NCBI RefSeq assembly: GCF_002777965.1
Contig: NZ_NGVR01000028.1
Location: 62,001 to 126,000, forward strand
Origin: Proteus columbae
GTDB lineage: Bacteria > Pseudomonadota > Gammaproteobacteria > Enterobacterales > Enterobacteriaceae
Length of the DNA stretch: 64,000 nt
Direction of reading: 5' to 3'
Positions 57,601-64,000 of this stretch are shown here, one piece after another; within the stretch, counting starts at the first letter, position 1; the number at the start of each line of letters is the position of its first letter. The notes beneath the pieces were generated by a model. The model saw only the letters and a list, made by a program, of their open reading frames with translations. It was not told the origin of the DNA and made no database searches. Made by a program: the position numbers and the translations under genes.

Positions 57601-58445
57601 TTTCCGTAAAAAACATTCCTTCTATTGATTTTGAGTGTCGAGAATGTTGGGTAAATGGTCTGCTTTTAGGGCAAATTCAAGGATCATTAAAGCAAAATAA
57701 TGGCGCATTACTTTTAACGGGCGGTAAATTAGAAAATAGTAGTGGTGAATTGTCGGTTAATGGTGTGTGGTCTGAAGATAATGCAGGTAATAATACGACA
57801 AAGTTAACGGGGAAATTAAAAGCCGAAGAAGTTGATGAAATGGCCGCTTATTTCGGTTTTATTATCCCGATTATTCAATCCCCACTTGCTACCGATTTCT
57901 CGTTACAATGGCGAGATACGCCGTGGAATTTTGATCTTGCAACGTTAAATGGTGATATTAAATCTGTTTTAGGTAAAGGGCGGATAGAAAAAGTGAATGT
58001 CGGACAAGCGGGCAAGTTACTTCGCCTTGTGAGTTTCGATGCACTTTTACGTAAATTACAGTTTGATTTTAGAGATACTTTCAGCGAGCATTTTGAATAT
58101 GACTCGATTAAGAGTGAAATTACGATCAATCAAGGTATTATGAATGCTGATAGTGTCAGAGTTGATGGTGTTATTGCCGATATTGCAATAAGTGGGAAAG
58201 TTGATTTACTTGAACGTAAAATGGACCTACAAGTTGTGGTAACGCCAGAGATTTCAGCAACAGTCGGTGTTGCTACTGCATTCGCTATAAACCCAATTGC
58301 AGGCGCCGCAGTGTTTGCGGCATCAAAGGTTCTGGGGCCACTTTGGAGTAAGATTTCAGTTATCCGTTATCATGTGACCGGAACAATGGAACAACCCAAA
58401 ATTGACGAAGTACTGCGTCAGCTTAAGGAGAATCAGGCGTTATGA
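54645..58445 (+). CDS. yhdP: AsmA-like intermembrane transport protein YhdP
   Basis: 1266 aa. One N-terminal inner-membrane anchor (about residues 7-29), then a very long periplasmic beta-taco body (DUF3971 region) and a C-terminal AsmA-like block ending in VGVATAFAINPIAGAAVFAA. In E. coli YhdP, TamB and YdbH share the task of moving phospholipid to the outer membrane. It overlaps the next gene by 4 bases. Confidence 0.95.
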   Translation: MKRLPKYLLVITVFCLIVFALVLSGFRYFLPRLDSYRPEIESYLTKQLNSPVSMTKIMGEWQNFGPDIQVEGLNIANKDVNVTAEKVTFSFDVWRSLFAFRLHFRELTFEQLYVNYHSPIFTGQSGDITLTEPDDISSIFLEQFDRFKLIESRFVFLTPSGDTSTLHVPELMWLNQKNRHRAQGEVTLDTPINHYGGLKVRLDLYTTENGLIDNGKVFLTADDIDISPWLSQWVKNNSGVGEAKASLSNWIEITQGRITGSQLQIHQGEMDWSSDGTSHVLNVEDLILRMRRQENGWLADIPYTRKITMDGEEWPDGYLAVLYQPKEKQHDEAWRIRAKNIELDRLYAVLPLFSFLTPDFVRQWQYRQFSGVVNDFALDLTPEHFEQSAINLSWENVGWKRWQEIPSVQHFSGQLKGSMQRGELNFTLANSEIDTGKLFKAPLNIEKGKGAVYWTHSGDDLSLWSEGLDIQATSAWVAGDFRYEKQGEDQRLSILSGVRVTNAGDAWRYLPEEYVGKELTQYLSDAIIAGNIDNGTFIFHGDPADFPFDNHKGWFQVYAPVKHATFKFDSEWPALFNLDINLDFKNDGLWMSSAQAKVGKATATNLSAVIESYRQEKILINADIQATGDELKEYFLDSQMASIGHTLEELKVAGKIDGTLKLDIPFGGEDVIASGDINLKNNDVTLNFMDTTLKGVSGQFRYHNDKLESDTLTANWFGQPLAFSFTSHNDTDNYQVDVGLKGQWDIQKIQGLPSDIQQKFSGVFPWNGNVNVKIPEKGDVDYQVDLTGNINALISKLTAPETQDLKNSPPIVISAKGNSETLTVNASAEKQWKLNSQWALGKQLRLLQGNVVSSSIKLPELSSQQRLTIALKGLEGDKWLPTLMAFSSLTPSENKVTFPDNVHISLPNLNFAGQKWNNPQTEIMRVSEGVKFAFSGSELRGDVFIPEASTPWQVNIHYLYFNGASSAQEDKPLKMANVSDPKALKFSVKNIPSIDFECRECWVNGLLLGQIQGSLKQNNGALLLTGGKLENSSGELSVNGVWSEDNAGNNTTKLTGKLKAEEVDEMAAYFGFIIPIIQSPLATDFSLQWRDTPWNFDLATLNGDIKSVLGKGRIEKVNVGQAGKLLRLVSFDALLRKLQFDFRDTFSEHFEYDSIKSEITINQGIMNADSVRVDGVIADIAISGKVDLLERKMDLQVVVTPEISATVGVATAFAINPIAGAAVFAASKVLGPLWSKISVIRYHVTGTMEQPKIDEVLRQLKENQAL

Positions 58446-59302
58446 AAAAAGTTAATGTCGCACTTTTGCAACTTTGTAGCGGTAAAAACACAAAAAATAA
58501 TCTGGCGCAAATTGAGCAACAGATTAAGCAATTACCCGATTCAGTGAAGCTTGTATTAACACCTGAAAATGCGTTACTTTTTTCAAACTCAAAAGATTAC
58601 CATAAACACGCTGAAATTCAGGGTGATGGACCTTTACAAAATGCTATCGCTAAAATGGCTCAGCGTTATAACGTATGGATCTTAGTTGGTTCTATGCCAT
58701 TGATTAGTCGAGACTCCCCAGACCAAATTACCAGCAGTAGTTTGGTGTTTGATGATGAAGGTGTTATTCGTGCGCGTTATGACAAAATCCATATGTTTGA
58801 TGTCAGTATTGATGATGAGCAAGGCGAATATAATGAATCTTCTATTTATCAACGAGGCGAGCGCCTAACAGTCGTTGATACTCCAGTTGGGAAATTAGGT
58901 TTAACAATCTGTTATGACTTACGCTTCCCTGGTATTTTCCAAGCATTAAGAGAAAAAGGGGCAGAGATAATCTCTGTACCAGCGGCTTTTACCCGTTTAA
59001 CAGGAAAAGCGCACTGGGAGCCTTTATTACGTGCTCGTGCTATTGAGAATCAGTGTATTATCTTAGCGCCAGCACAAGTGGGTACACATGATACGCGCCG
59101 AACTTGGGGTCATACCATGGCGATTGATGGCTGGGGGAAGGTCTTGAAAAAGAACCCTGATGCTGTTAGCGCTCTAACGCTGAATATTGGTGTCGAAAGT
59201 CTACACGGTATGCGTGAACAGATACGGGTTGTAAAACATAACCGCTTTCGCCCGAAACTGACCCACTTAATCAAAAAAGTTAAGGATAAAGAAGAATTAT
59301 GA
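58442..59302 (+). CDS. Carbon-nitrogen hydrolase (Nit1-like amidase)
   Basis: 286 aa nitrilase-superfamily enzyme with the Glu-Lys-Cys triad in [20 protein letters not shown] and [16 protein letters not shown]. Close to Nit1/deaminated glutathione amidase, a metabolite-repair enzyme. Overlaps both yhdP and tldD by 4 bases, so it is part of the yhdP-tldD operon here; E. coli lacks it at this place. Confidence 0.87.
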   Translation: MKKVNVALLQLCSGKNTKNNLAQIEQQIKQLPDSVKLVLTPENALLFSNSKDYHKHAEIQGDGPLQNAIAKMAQRYNVWILVGSMPLISRDSPDQITSSSLVFDDEGVIRARYDKIHMFDVSIDDEQGEYNESSIYQRGERLTVVDTPVGKLGLTICYDLRFPGIFQALREKGAEIISVPAAFTRLTGKAHWEPLLRARAIENQCIILAPAQVGTHDTRRTWGHTMAIDGWGKVLKKNPDAVSALTLNIGVESLHGMREQIRVVKHNRFRPKLTHLIKKVKDKEEL

Positions 59303-60744
59303 GTTTAGCTGTTGTCAGCGAAAGTCTGTTGGAAGCAAACAAACTTAGTTTAGATGATTTAGCATCAACACTAGAGCAGCTTGCACAGCGTCAAATTGAT
59401 TATGGTGATCTTTATTTTCAGTCAAGTTATCACGAGGCTTGGATCCTCGACGATCAGATTATTAAAGATGGCTCTTACAATATTGATCAAGGTGTTGGCG
59501 TTAGAGCAATTTACGGTGAAAAAACCGGCTTTGCTTATGCAGACCAATTAACGCTTAATGCACTTAACCAAAGTGCTCATGCTGCACGAAGTATTGTTCA
59601 GGCTCAAGGTAATGGTCGTATCCATACTTTAGATGCTATTCAACATTCTCCGCTATACAGCTTAAACGATCCTCTGCAAAGCCTCTCTCGTGAAGAGAAA
59701 ATTGCGCTATTGCATGAGGTAGATAAAGCCGCTCGAGCTGAAGATAAACGCGTTAAACAAGTTAATGCGTCATTAACGGGTGTTTATGAGCATGTGCTTG
59801 TTGCTGCAACCGATGGCACGTTAGCCGCCGATGTGCGTCCTTTAGTTCGTCTTTCAGTGAGTGTGCTGGTGGAAGAAGATGGCAAACGTGAGCGTGGCGC
59901 AAGTGGTGGCGGCGGCCGTTTTGGTTATGACTATTTCTTAACTAAAGTGGATGGTGAAAGCCATGCAATCACTTATGCCCGTGAAGCAGTACGTATGGCA
60001 TTAGTGAATTTATCAGCGATTGCAGCACCCGCTGGAACAATGCCTGTGGTATTGGGCGCGGGATGGCCGGGTGTGTTATTGCATGAAGCTGTCGGTCATG
60101 GTTTAGAAGGTGATTTTAACCGTCGTGAAACCTCTGTATTTTCAGGTCGCATTGGTGAGAAAGTCACTTCTGAGCTTTGTACGATTGTTGATGATGGTAC
60201 TCTCGAAGGTCGCCGTGGCTCTGTTGCTATTGACGATGAAGGTGTACCTGGGCAATACAATGTCTTAATCGAAAACGGCATCTTAAAAGGCTATATGCAA
60301 GATAAGATGAATGCACGTTTAATGGGTGTTGCACCAACAGGAAATGGTCGTCGTGAGTCTTATGCACATCTTCCTATGCCTCGTATGACAAATACCTATA
60401 TGTTAGCAGGCAAATCTTCACCAGAAGAGATTATTGCCAGCGTTGATCGCGGTATTTACGCGCCAAACTTTGGTGGTGGTCAGGTTGATATCACATCGGG
60501 CAAATTTGTTTTCTCAACCTCAGAAGCTTATTTAATCGAGAATGGAAAAATAACAAAACCAATTAAAGGGGCAACTCTGATTGGTTCAGGTATTGAAGCC
60601 ATGCAACAGGTTTCTATGGTAGGCAATGATCTCGCTTTAGATAAAGGGGTTGGCGTTTGTGGTAAAGAAGGACAAAGCCTCCCTGTTGGTGTGGGTCAAC
60701 CAACGTTGAAACTTGATAAGATCACTGTGGGCGGTACTGCTTAA
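59299..60744 (+). CDS. tldD: Metalloprotease TldD
   Basis: Zinc-protease subunit of TldD/TldE, which degrades unfolded peptides and processes microcin B17 and CcdA. 481 aa with [11 protein letters not shown] zinc motif (about residues 259-269) and a downstream Cys-containing C-terminus ([14 protein letters not shown]). Its partner PmbA lies 1.7 kb downstream in the same direction. Confidence 0.96.
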   Translation: MSLAVVSESLLEANKLSLDDLASTLEQLAQRQIDYGDLYFQSSYHEAWILDDQIIKDGSYNIDQGVGVRAIYGEKTGFAYADQLTLNALNQSAHAARSIVQAQGNGRIHTLDAIQHSPLYSLNDPLQSLSREEKIALLHEVDKAARAEDKRVKQVNASLTGVYEHVLVAATDGTLAADVRPLVRLSVSVLVEEDGKRERGASGGGGRFGYDYFLTKVDGESHAITYAREAVRMALVNLSAIAAPAGTMPVVLGAGWPGVLLHEAVGHGLEGDFNRRETSVFSGRIGEKVTSELCTIVDDGTLEGRRGSVAIDDEGVPGQYNVLIENGILKGYMQDKMNARLMGVAPTGNGRRESYAHLPMPRMTNTYMLAGKSSPEEIIASVDRGIYAPNFGGGQVDITSGKFVFSTSEAYLIENGKITKPIKGATLIGSGIEAMQQVSMVGNDLALDKGVGVCGKEGQSLPVGVGQPTLKLDKITVGGTA

Positions 60745-60775
60745 TTTTTGTGATAGTTATTTATATGTACTAATT

Positions 60776-60802
60776 AAACTCCATCTTTTGATGGAGTTTT
60801 TT
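60776..60802 (+). terminator. tldD terminator
   Basis: AAACTCCATC / GATGGAGTTT arms with a 4-base TTTT loop, then six T. A strong intrinsic terminator, so the following barnase gene needs its own promoter or read-through. Confidence 0.93.
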
Positions 60803-60830
60803 ATCTCAGCGACAGTAAAGGTGCTAATTT

Positions 60831-61331
60831 ATGGGTAAACGTTTATTACCAGTTATTATTGTTATTGCTGTTTTATTTGGTGTGCTTTATAAAGGTTTAC
60901 TTCCTGAAACGAAAGTATCCTCCTCTACATCGTCAGTTTCTGTTCCAACATCATCGAACAATAACAGCAATAAACCAGCGCAAATTTCACTCTCTATTGA
61001 TGAAAAAACACAAGCCAATGCAGTGGCTAATTATTTACAACGTCATCAACAGTTACCGAGTTTTTATCTCACTAAAAAACAGGCAAGAGAACAAGGTTGG
61101 AATGCGAAAGAAGGTAACTTATGTGAAGTTTTACCGGGAAGGGCAATCGGAGGCGATCGCTTTATGAACCGTGAAAAACAGCTACCAGAAGAGACAGGTC
61201 GCCAGTGGTATGAAGCCGATGTGAATTATCACTGTGGTCATCGTGGTAGTGATAGATTGCTTTATTCAAATGATGGGCTGATTTATGTTACCACCGATCA
61301 TTACCGTACAATGACAAAGGTTGCCCCTTAA
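60831..61331 (+). CDS. Barnase-type ribonuclease (N1/T1 family)
   Basis: 166 aa. N-terminal membrane anchor or signal (about residues 5-23), a Ser/Thr/Asn-rich linker, then a full barnase domain (about 55-166) with the catalytic residues in place: Glu in YEADVNYH, Arg in HRGSDRLLY (two Arg) and His in TTDHYRTMTK. Other landmarks: QARE-QGWNAKEGNL and GRAIGGDRF. Its stop overlaps the barstar start (TAATG), a toxin-inhibitor pair. It is probably exported or periplasmic; I see no typical signal-peptidase site. Confidence 0.92.
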   Translation: MGKRLLPVIIVIAVLFGVLYKGLLPETKVSSSTSSVSVPTSSNNNSNKPAQISLSIDEKTQANAVANYLQRHQQLPSFYLTKKQAREQGWNAKEGNLCEVLPGRAIGGDRFMNREKQLPEETGRQWYEADVNYHCGHRGSDRLLYSNDGLIYVTTDHYRTMTKVAP

Positions 61332-61612
61332 TGAAACAGGTTATCTTCGATTTTAAAATACTGGTAGATAGAGATGCCTTTTATCATGATTTTGCACTGC
61401 AATTTCAGTTAGATGATAAATTTGGCGATAACCTAGATGCACTATGGGATGCGTTAGTGGGGGAAATAGAATTGCCGGTCAGTATTGTTTTCAAGCATTT
61501 ACCTCATCATTCCCGTGATTTTCAACCTTTGGTGGAATTGATGCAAGAAGCACAAAATGAGCTTGGTAAAGACGTTTTAAGCTTTCATTGTGAACATAAA
61601 ACGCAAAAGTAA
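61331..61612 (+). CDS. Barstar-family inhibitor
   Basis: 93 aa: KFGDNLDALWDALVGEIELP (about residues 31-50) holds the Asp/Trp/Asp pattern that plugs the barnase active site. Translationally coupled to the ribonuclease gene. It protects the cytosol from any nuclease not exported. E. coli YhcO is a related orphan. Confidence 0.9.
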   Translation: MKQVIFDFKILVDRDAFYHDFALQFQLDDKFGDNLDALWDALVGEIELPVSIVFKHLPHHSRDFQPLVELMQEAQNELGKDVLSFHCEHKTQK

Positions 61613-61685
61613 TTCAGAGTAGAAAATATGCCCTGAAAATCGCAGTGAGACTGAATTTACACTGCGTTTTCAGGATGATCAGGTT

Positions 61686-62246
61686 TTATGCTGATTCTGA
61701 TAAATCTTTTAGATATTGAAATAGTAAGCGGAATGATTTTGGAGGCTTATTCGCTTCTTTTTCTTTTTTCGCATTACGGATAAGTGTGCGTAATTGTTGG
61801 CGATCAGCCATTGGATAAAGCGCAACAACTTCTTCAATCACTTCATTGCCACCTTCAACAAGGCGAATTCGCAGATCTTCTAGTTTGTGTAACACTAAGA
61901 TCTGTTGGTTGTGGCGGTTTTTTAGTTTATCAAGCGCTTGGCGGATCGGATCTTCGTCCACATTGCGCAGTAGTTTTCCAATATATTGAATTTGGCGACG
62001 GCGTGCTTCACGCTGTACTTTTTGTGCTAATTGAATAGAGGCTAATAATTTCTCATCTAATGGTACACGCTCTAATTCTTGTGCACTTAATTCAACTAAT
62101 TCAGTACCCAGTTTTTTGAGTGCTTCAGCATCACGTTTAATTTCACTTTTGCTGACCCAGATGATTTCGTCCTCTTCTTCCTCTTCTGACGATGTATCGT
62201 CAAATTCAGGATTGAGGTAATGCCACTCTTCAGGCTGCTTTGCCAT
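61686..62246 (-). CDS. darP: Ribosome biogenesis factor DarP (YjgA)
   Basis: Assists late 50S subunit assembly. 186 aa from the ATG at 62246 ([17 protein letters not shown]); codons back to 62321 are not family-like. Acidic N-terminus ([20 protein letters not shown]), three-helix charged body. Divergent from pmbA. Confidence 0.94.
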   Translation of the reverse strand: MAKQPEEWHYLNPEFDDTSSEEEEEDEIIWVSKSEIKRDAEALKKLGTELVELSAQELERVPLDEKLLASIQLAQKVQREARRRQIQYIGKLLRNVDEDPIRQALDKLKNRHNQQILVLHKLEDLRIRLVEGGNEVIEEVVALYPMADRQQLRTLIRNAKKEKEANKPPKSFRLLFQYLKDLSESA

Positions 62247-62433
62247 AATAAAAATTCCTGTTGCAGAGTAAGCCGGGAGTGTGATTTGGTGAATGACCAA
62301 AAGCCCGACGGGTGATAACATTCATATATCTTCTATTGTAACTGGGAAAATCGCTTGTTGACCACCTGTCAATTGATTTACTTTGCTAAAAATAAGTAAA
62401 AAGTGGTGTTCTCCTTAGGAAAAATGGTTCTCA

Positions 62434-63762
62434 ATGAATAATTCAGATCAGGTAAAACAGCTTGAAGACGCCGTCTCACTCGCATTAGAGCTGGCAGCAA
62501 AACAGTGTGATGGTGCTGAAGTCGCTATTAATAAATCGACAGGTATTAGTGTAAGTACGCGTTATGGTGAAGTTGAAAATGTTGAATTTAACAGTGATGG
62601 GGCTTTAGGCATTACGGTTTATCAACAACAACGTAAAGGTAGTGCATCTTCAACAGATTTAAGTCCTGATGCGATTAAGCGAGCTGTACAAGCTGCTGTG
62701 GATATTGCACGCTACACTTCAGTTGATCCATATGCAGGGCCTGCTGATCAAGAGCTATTAGCGTTTGATGCACCTTTCCTTGATCTTTACCATCCTACCG
62801 AAGTTACGGCAGATAAAGCGATAGAATTAGCATCAAGAGCAGAAAAAGCCGCTTTAGATAGCGATAGCCGTATTATTAATACCGAAGGAGGTAGCTTTAA
62901 TAGCCACAGTGGAACCCGTGTATTTGGTAATAGCCTTGGCTTATTAAAAAGCTATTCATCTTCACGCTATTCTATGTCGAGTTGTGTTATTGCTCGTGAT
63001 GGTGAAGATATGGAGCGCGACTATGCTTACACTATTAGTCGTCGTTTTGATGATCTAGAATCACCTGAATGGGTAGGTCAAGAGTGCGCTCGCCGTACTT
63101 TATCTCGCCTTGCACCTCGTAAACTACCAACCATGAAAGCCCCCGTTATTTTTGCAGCAGATGTTGCGACGGGTATTTTTGGTCATTTGGTTGCAGCAAT
63201 CAGTGGCAGCATGATTTACCGTGAATCTTCTTGTTTACTTGATAGCTTAGGTAAGCAAATTTTCCCTCAGTGGCTAAATATTCAAGAACGTCCTCACTTA
63301 ATGAGAGGTTTGGCGTCAACACCGTTTGATAGTGAAGGTGTGCGTACAACCAATGCTGAAATTATTAAAGATGGCGTATTACAAGAGTGGTTATTAACCA
63401 CGTATTCAGCAAGAAAATTGGGTTTAAAAAGCAATGGTCATGCTGGTGGTATTCATAACTGGTATATCCCAGGACAAGGTTTATCGTTTGATGCACTGTT
63501 AAAAGAGATGGGAACAGGCCTTGTTGTTACTGAATTGATGGGGCAAGGTGTCAGTACAGTAACGGGTGATTATTCTCGTGGTGCGAGTGGTTTTTGGGTT
63601 GAAAACGGTGAAATTCAATATCCTGTAAGCGAAGTGACTATTGCAGGTAACTTAAAAGATATGTGGGCAAATATTGCCACTATGGGTGATGATATTGAGA
63701 CGCGCAGTAATGTTCAGTGTGGCTCGTTATTATTACCAGAAATGAGTATTGCAGGTGAGTGA
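62434..63762 (+). CDS. pmbA: Metalloprotease TldE (PmbA)
   Basis: Non-catalytic partner of TldD that shapes the peptide tunnel. 442 aa; it lacks HExxxH, as expected. Landmarks: [20 protein letters not shown] (about residues 72-91), [19 protein letters not shown], and [20 protein letters not shown] at the C-terminus. Confidence 0.95.
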   Translation: MNNSDQVKQLEDAVSLALELAAKQCDGAEVAINKSTGISVSTRYGEVENVEFNSDGALGITVYQQQRKGSASSTDLSPDAIKRAVQAAVDIARYTSVDPYAGPADQELLAFDAPFLDLYHPTEVTADKAIELASRAEKAALDSDSRIINTEGGSFNSHSGTRVFGNSLGLLKSYSSSRYSMSSCVIARDGEDMERDYAYTISRRFDDLESPEWVGQECARRTLSRLAPRKLPTMKAPVIFAADVATGIFGHLVAAISGSMIYRESSCLLDSLGKQIFPQWLNIQERPHLMRGLASTPFDSEGVRTTNAEIIKDGVLQEWLLTTYSARKLGLKSNGHAGGIHNWYIPGQGLSFDALLKEMGTGLVVTELMGQGVSTVTGDYSRGASGFWVENGEIQYPVSEVTIAGNLKDMWANIATMGDDIETRSNVQCGSLLLPEMSIAGE

Positions 63763-63788
63763 GTTTTAGACACTTATCGCAACCTTTA

Positions 63789-63813
63789 ATCTCAGCCCGC
63801 AATGGGCTGAGAT
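63789..63813. terminator. Convergent pmbA / rnk-like terminator
   Basis: ATCTCAGCCC / GGGCTGAGAT perfect 10-base arms, 5-base loop, between convergent genes. T tract weak on the plus strand, CTTTAATCTC side gives T/A-rich exit on the minus strand. Confidence 0.7.
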
Positions 63814-63878
63814 ATCGCGTTTATCTGTGTGCTTTTCAATTTGAGAAGATAAAATAAGACGCGAACCTTCAGCTATGT

Positions 63879-64000
63879 TTAACGGTGTAATTCACCCGCA
63901 GCTTCAGGTTGGTATAGAATTTCTAATACTTTAACCTTGGTTTCAAGGCCATTTGGCAGTTTCCAACTGATCTCATCATCAATCGCTAAACCCAGTAGCG
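63879..64000 (-). CDS. rnk: Rnk-like protein (partial, C-terminus only)
   Basis: About 39 codons visible before the window ends: LLGLAIDDEISWKLPNGLET, then KVLEILYQPEAAGELH and stop. This is the C-terminal end of the GreA/Rnk fold (nucleoside diphosphate kinase regulator, binds RNA polymerase secondary channel). The rest lies beyond 64000. Confidence 0.7.
   Translation of the reverse strand, partial: LLGLAIDDEISWKLPNGLETKVKVLEILYQPEAAGELHR

Overview
The window is chromosomal DNA from a low-GC member of the Enterobacterales, most likely Proteus or a close relative in the Morganellaceae. The core gene blocks keep the order known from E. coli (yhhL-rsmD / ftsY-ftsE-ftsX / rpoH; yhdT-panF-prmA-dusB-fis; aroQ-accB-accC; mreBCD-yhdE-rng-yhdP-tldD; darP / pmbA), with AT-rich codon use and Proteus-like protein sequences. 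The genus is inferred from protein resemblance, not from a search.

Layout. 1-9.5 kb: rRNA methylation, SRP receptor, division ABC complex and heat-shock sigma factor, then glycerate kinase, PanM, an MFS exporter with a divergent MarR regulator, and the LoiP-type protease. 10.7-15.9 kb: the ugp glycerol-3-phosphate uptake genes (ugpBAEC), with ugpQ divergent across a pair of Pho-box arrays. 16-22.3 kb: an accessory stretch with carbamate kinase, a deleted CynX-type transporter remnant, unrecognised proteins, an orphan SUKH immunity protein, and a SatD-DUF3307 gene pair preceded by two palindromic operators.

22.4-38.6 kb: a complete 16.2-kb island inserted in the 3' end of fis, bounded by a 33-bp direct repeat. 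It encodes a P4-type integrase, an AlpA regulator, a Bro-N protein, small regulatory ORFs, an SF3 helicase/replication protein followed by iterons, and a whole HK97-type head and packaging module (capsid, protease, portal, adaptor, connector, HNH, TerS, TerL). It has no tail, lysis, holin or late-regulator genes. This is the architecture of a capsid-forming phage-inducible chromosomal island (cf-PICI): a satellite that builds and fills its own heads but must take tails from a helper phage. Its right end carries AT-rich cargo of unknown function (a membrane-anchored 286-aa protein and a 103-aa protein). The island regenerates the last codons of fis and supplies a substitute terminator; the original fis terminator is stranded at the far (left) end.

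38.6-64 kb: host core genes again. They include one deletion scar that has removed the 5' halves of two divergent genes (an SdaC-family transporter and an Lrp-family regulator), the cell-shape operon mreBCD, the long AsmA-like YhdP, the TldD/PmbA protease pair, and a well-preserved barnase/barstar pair directly after tldD. The window ends inside a gene resembling rnk.
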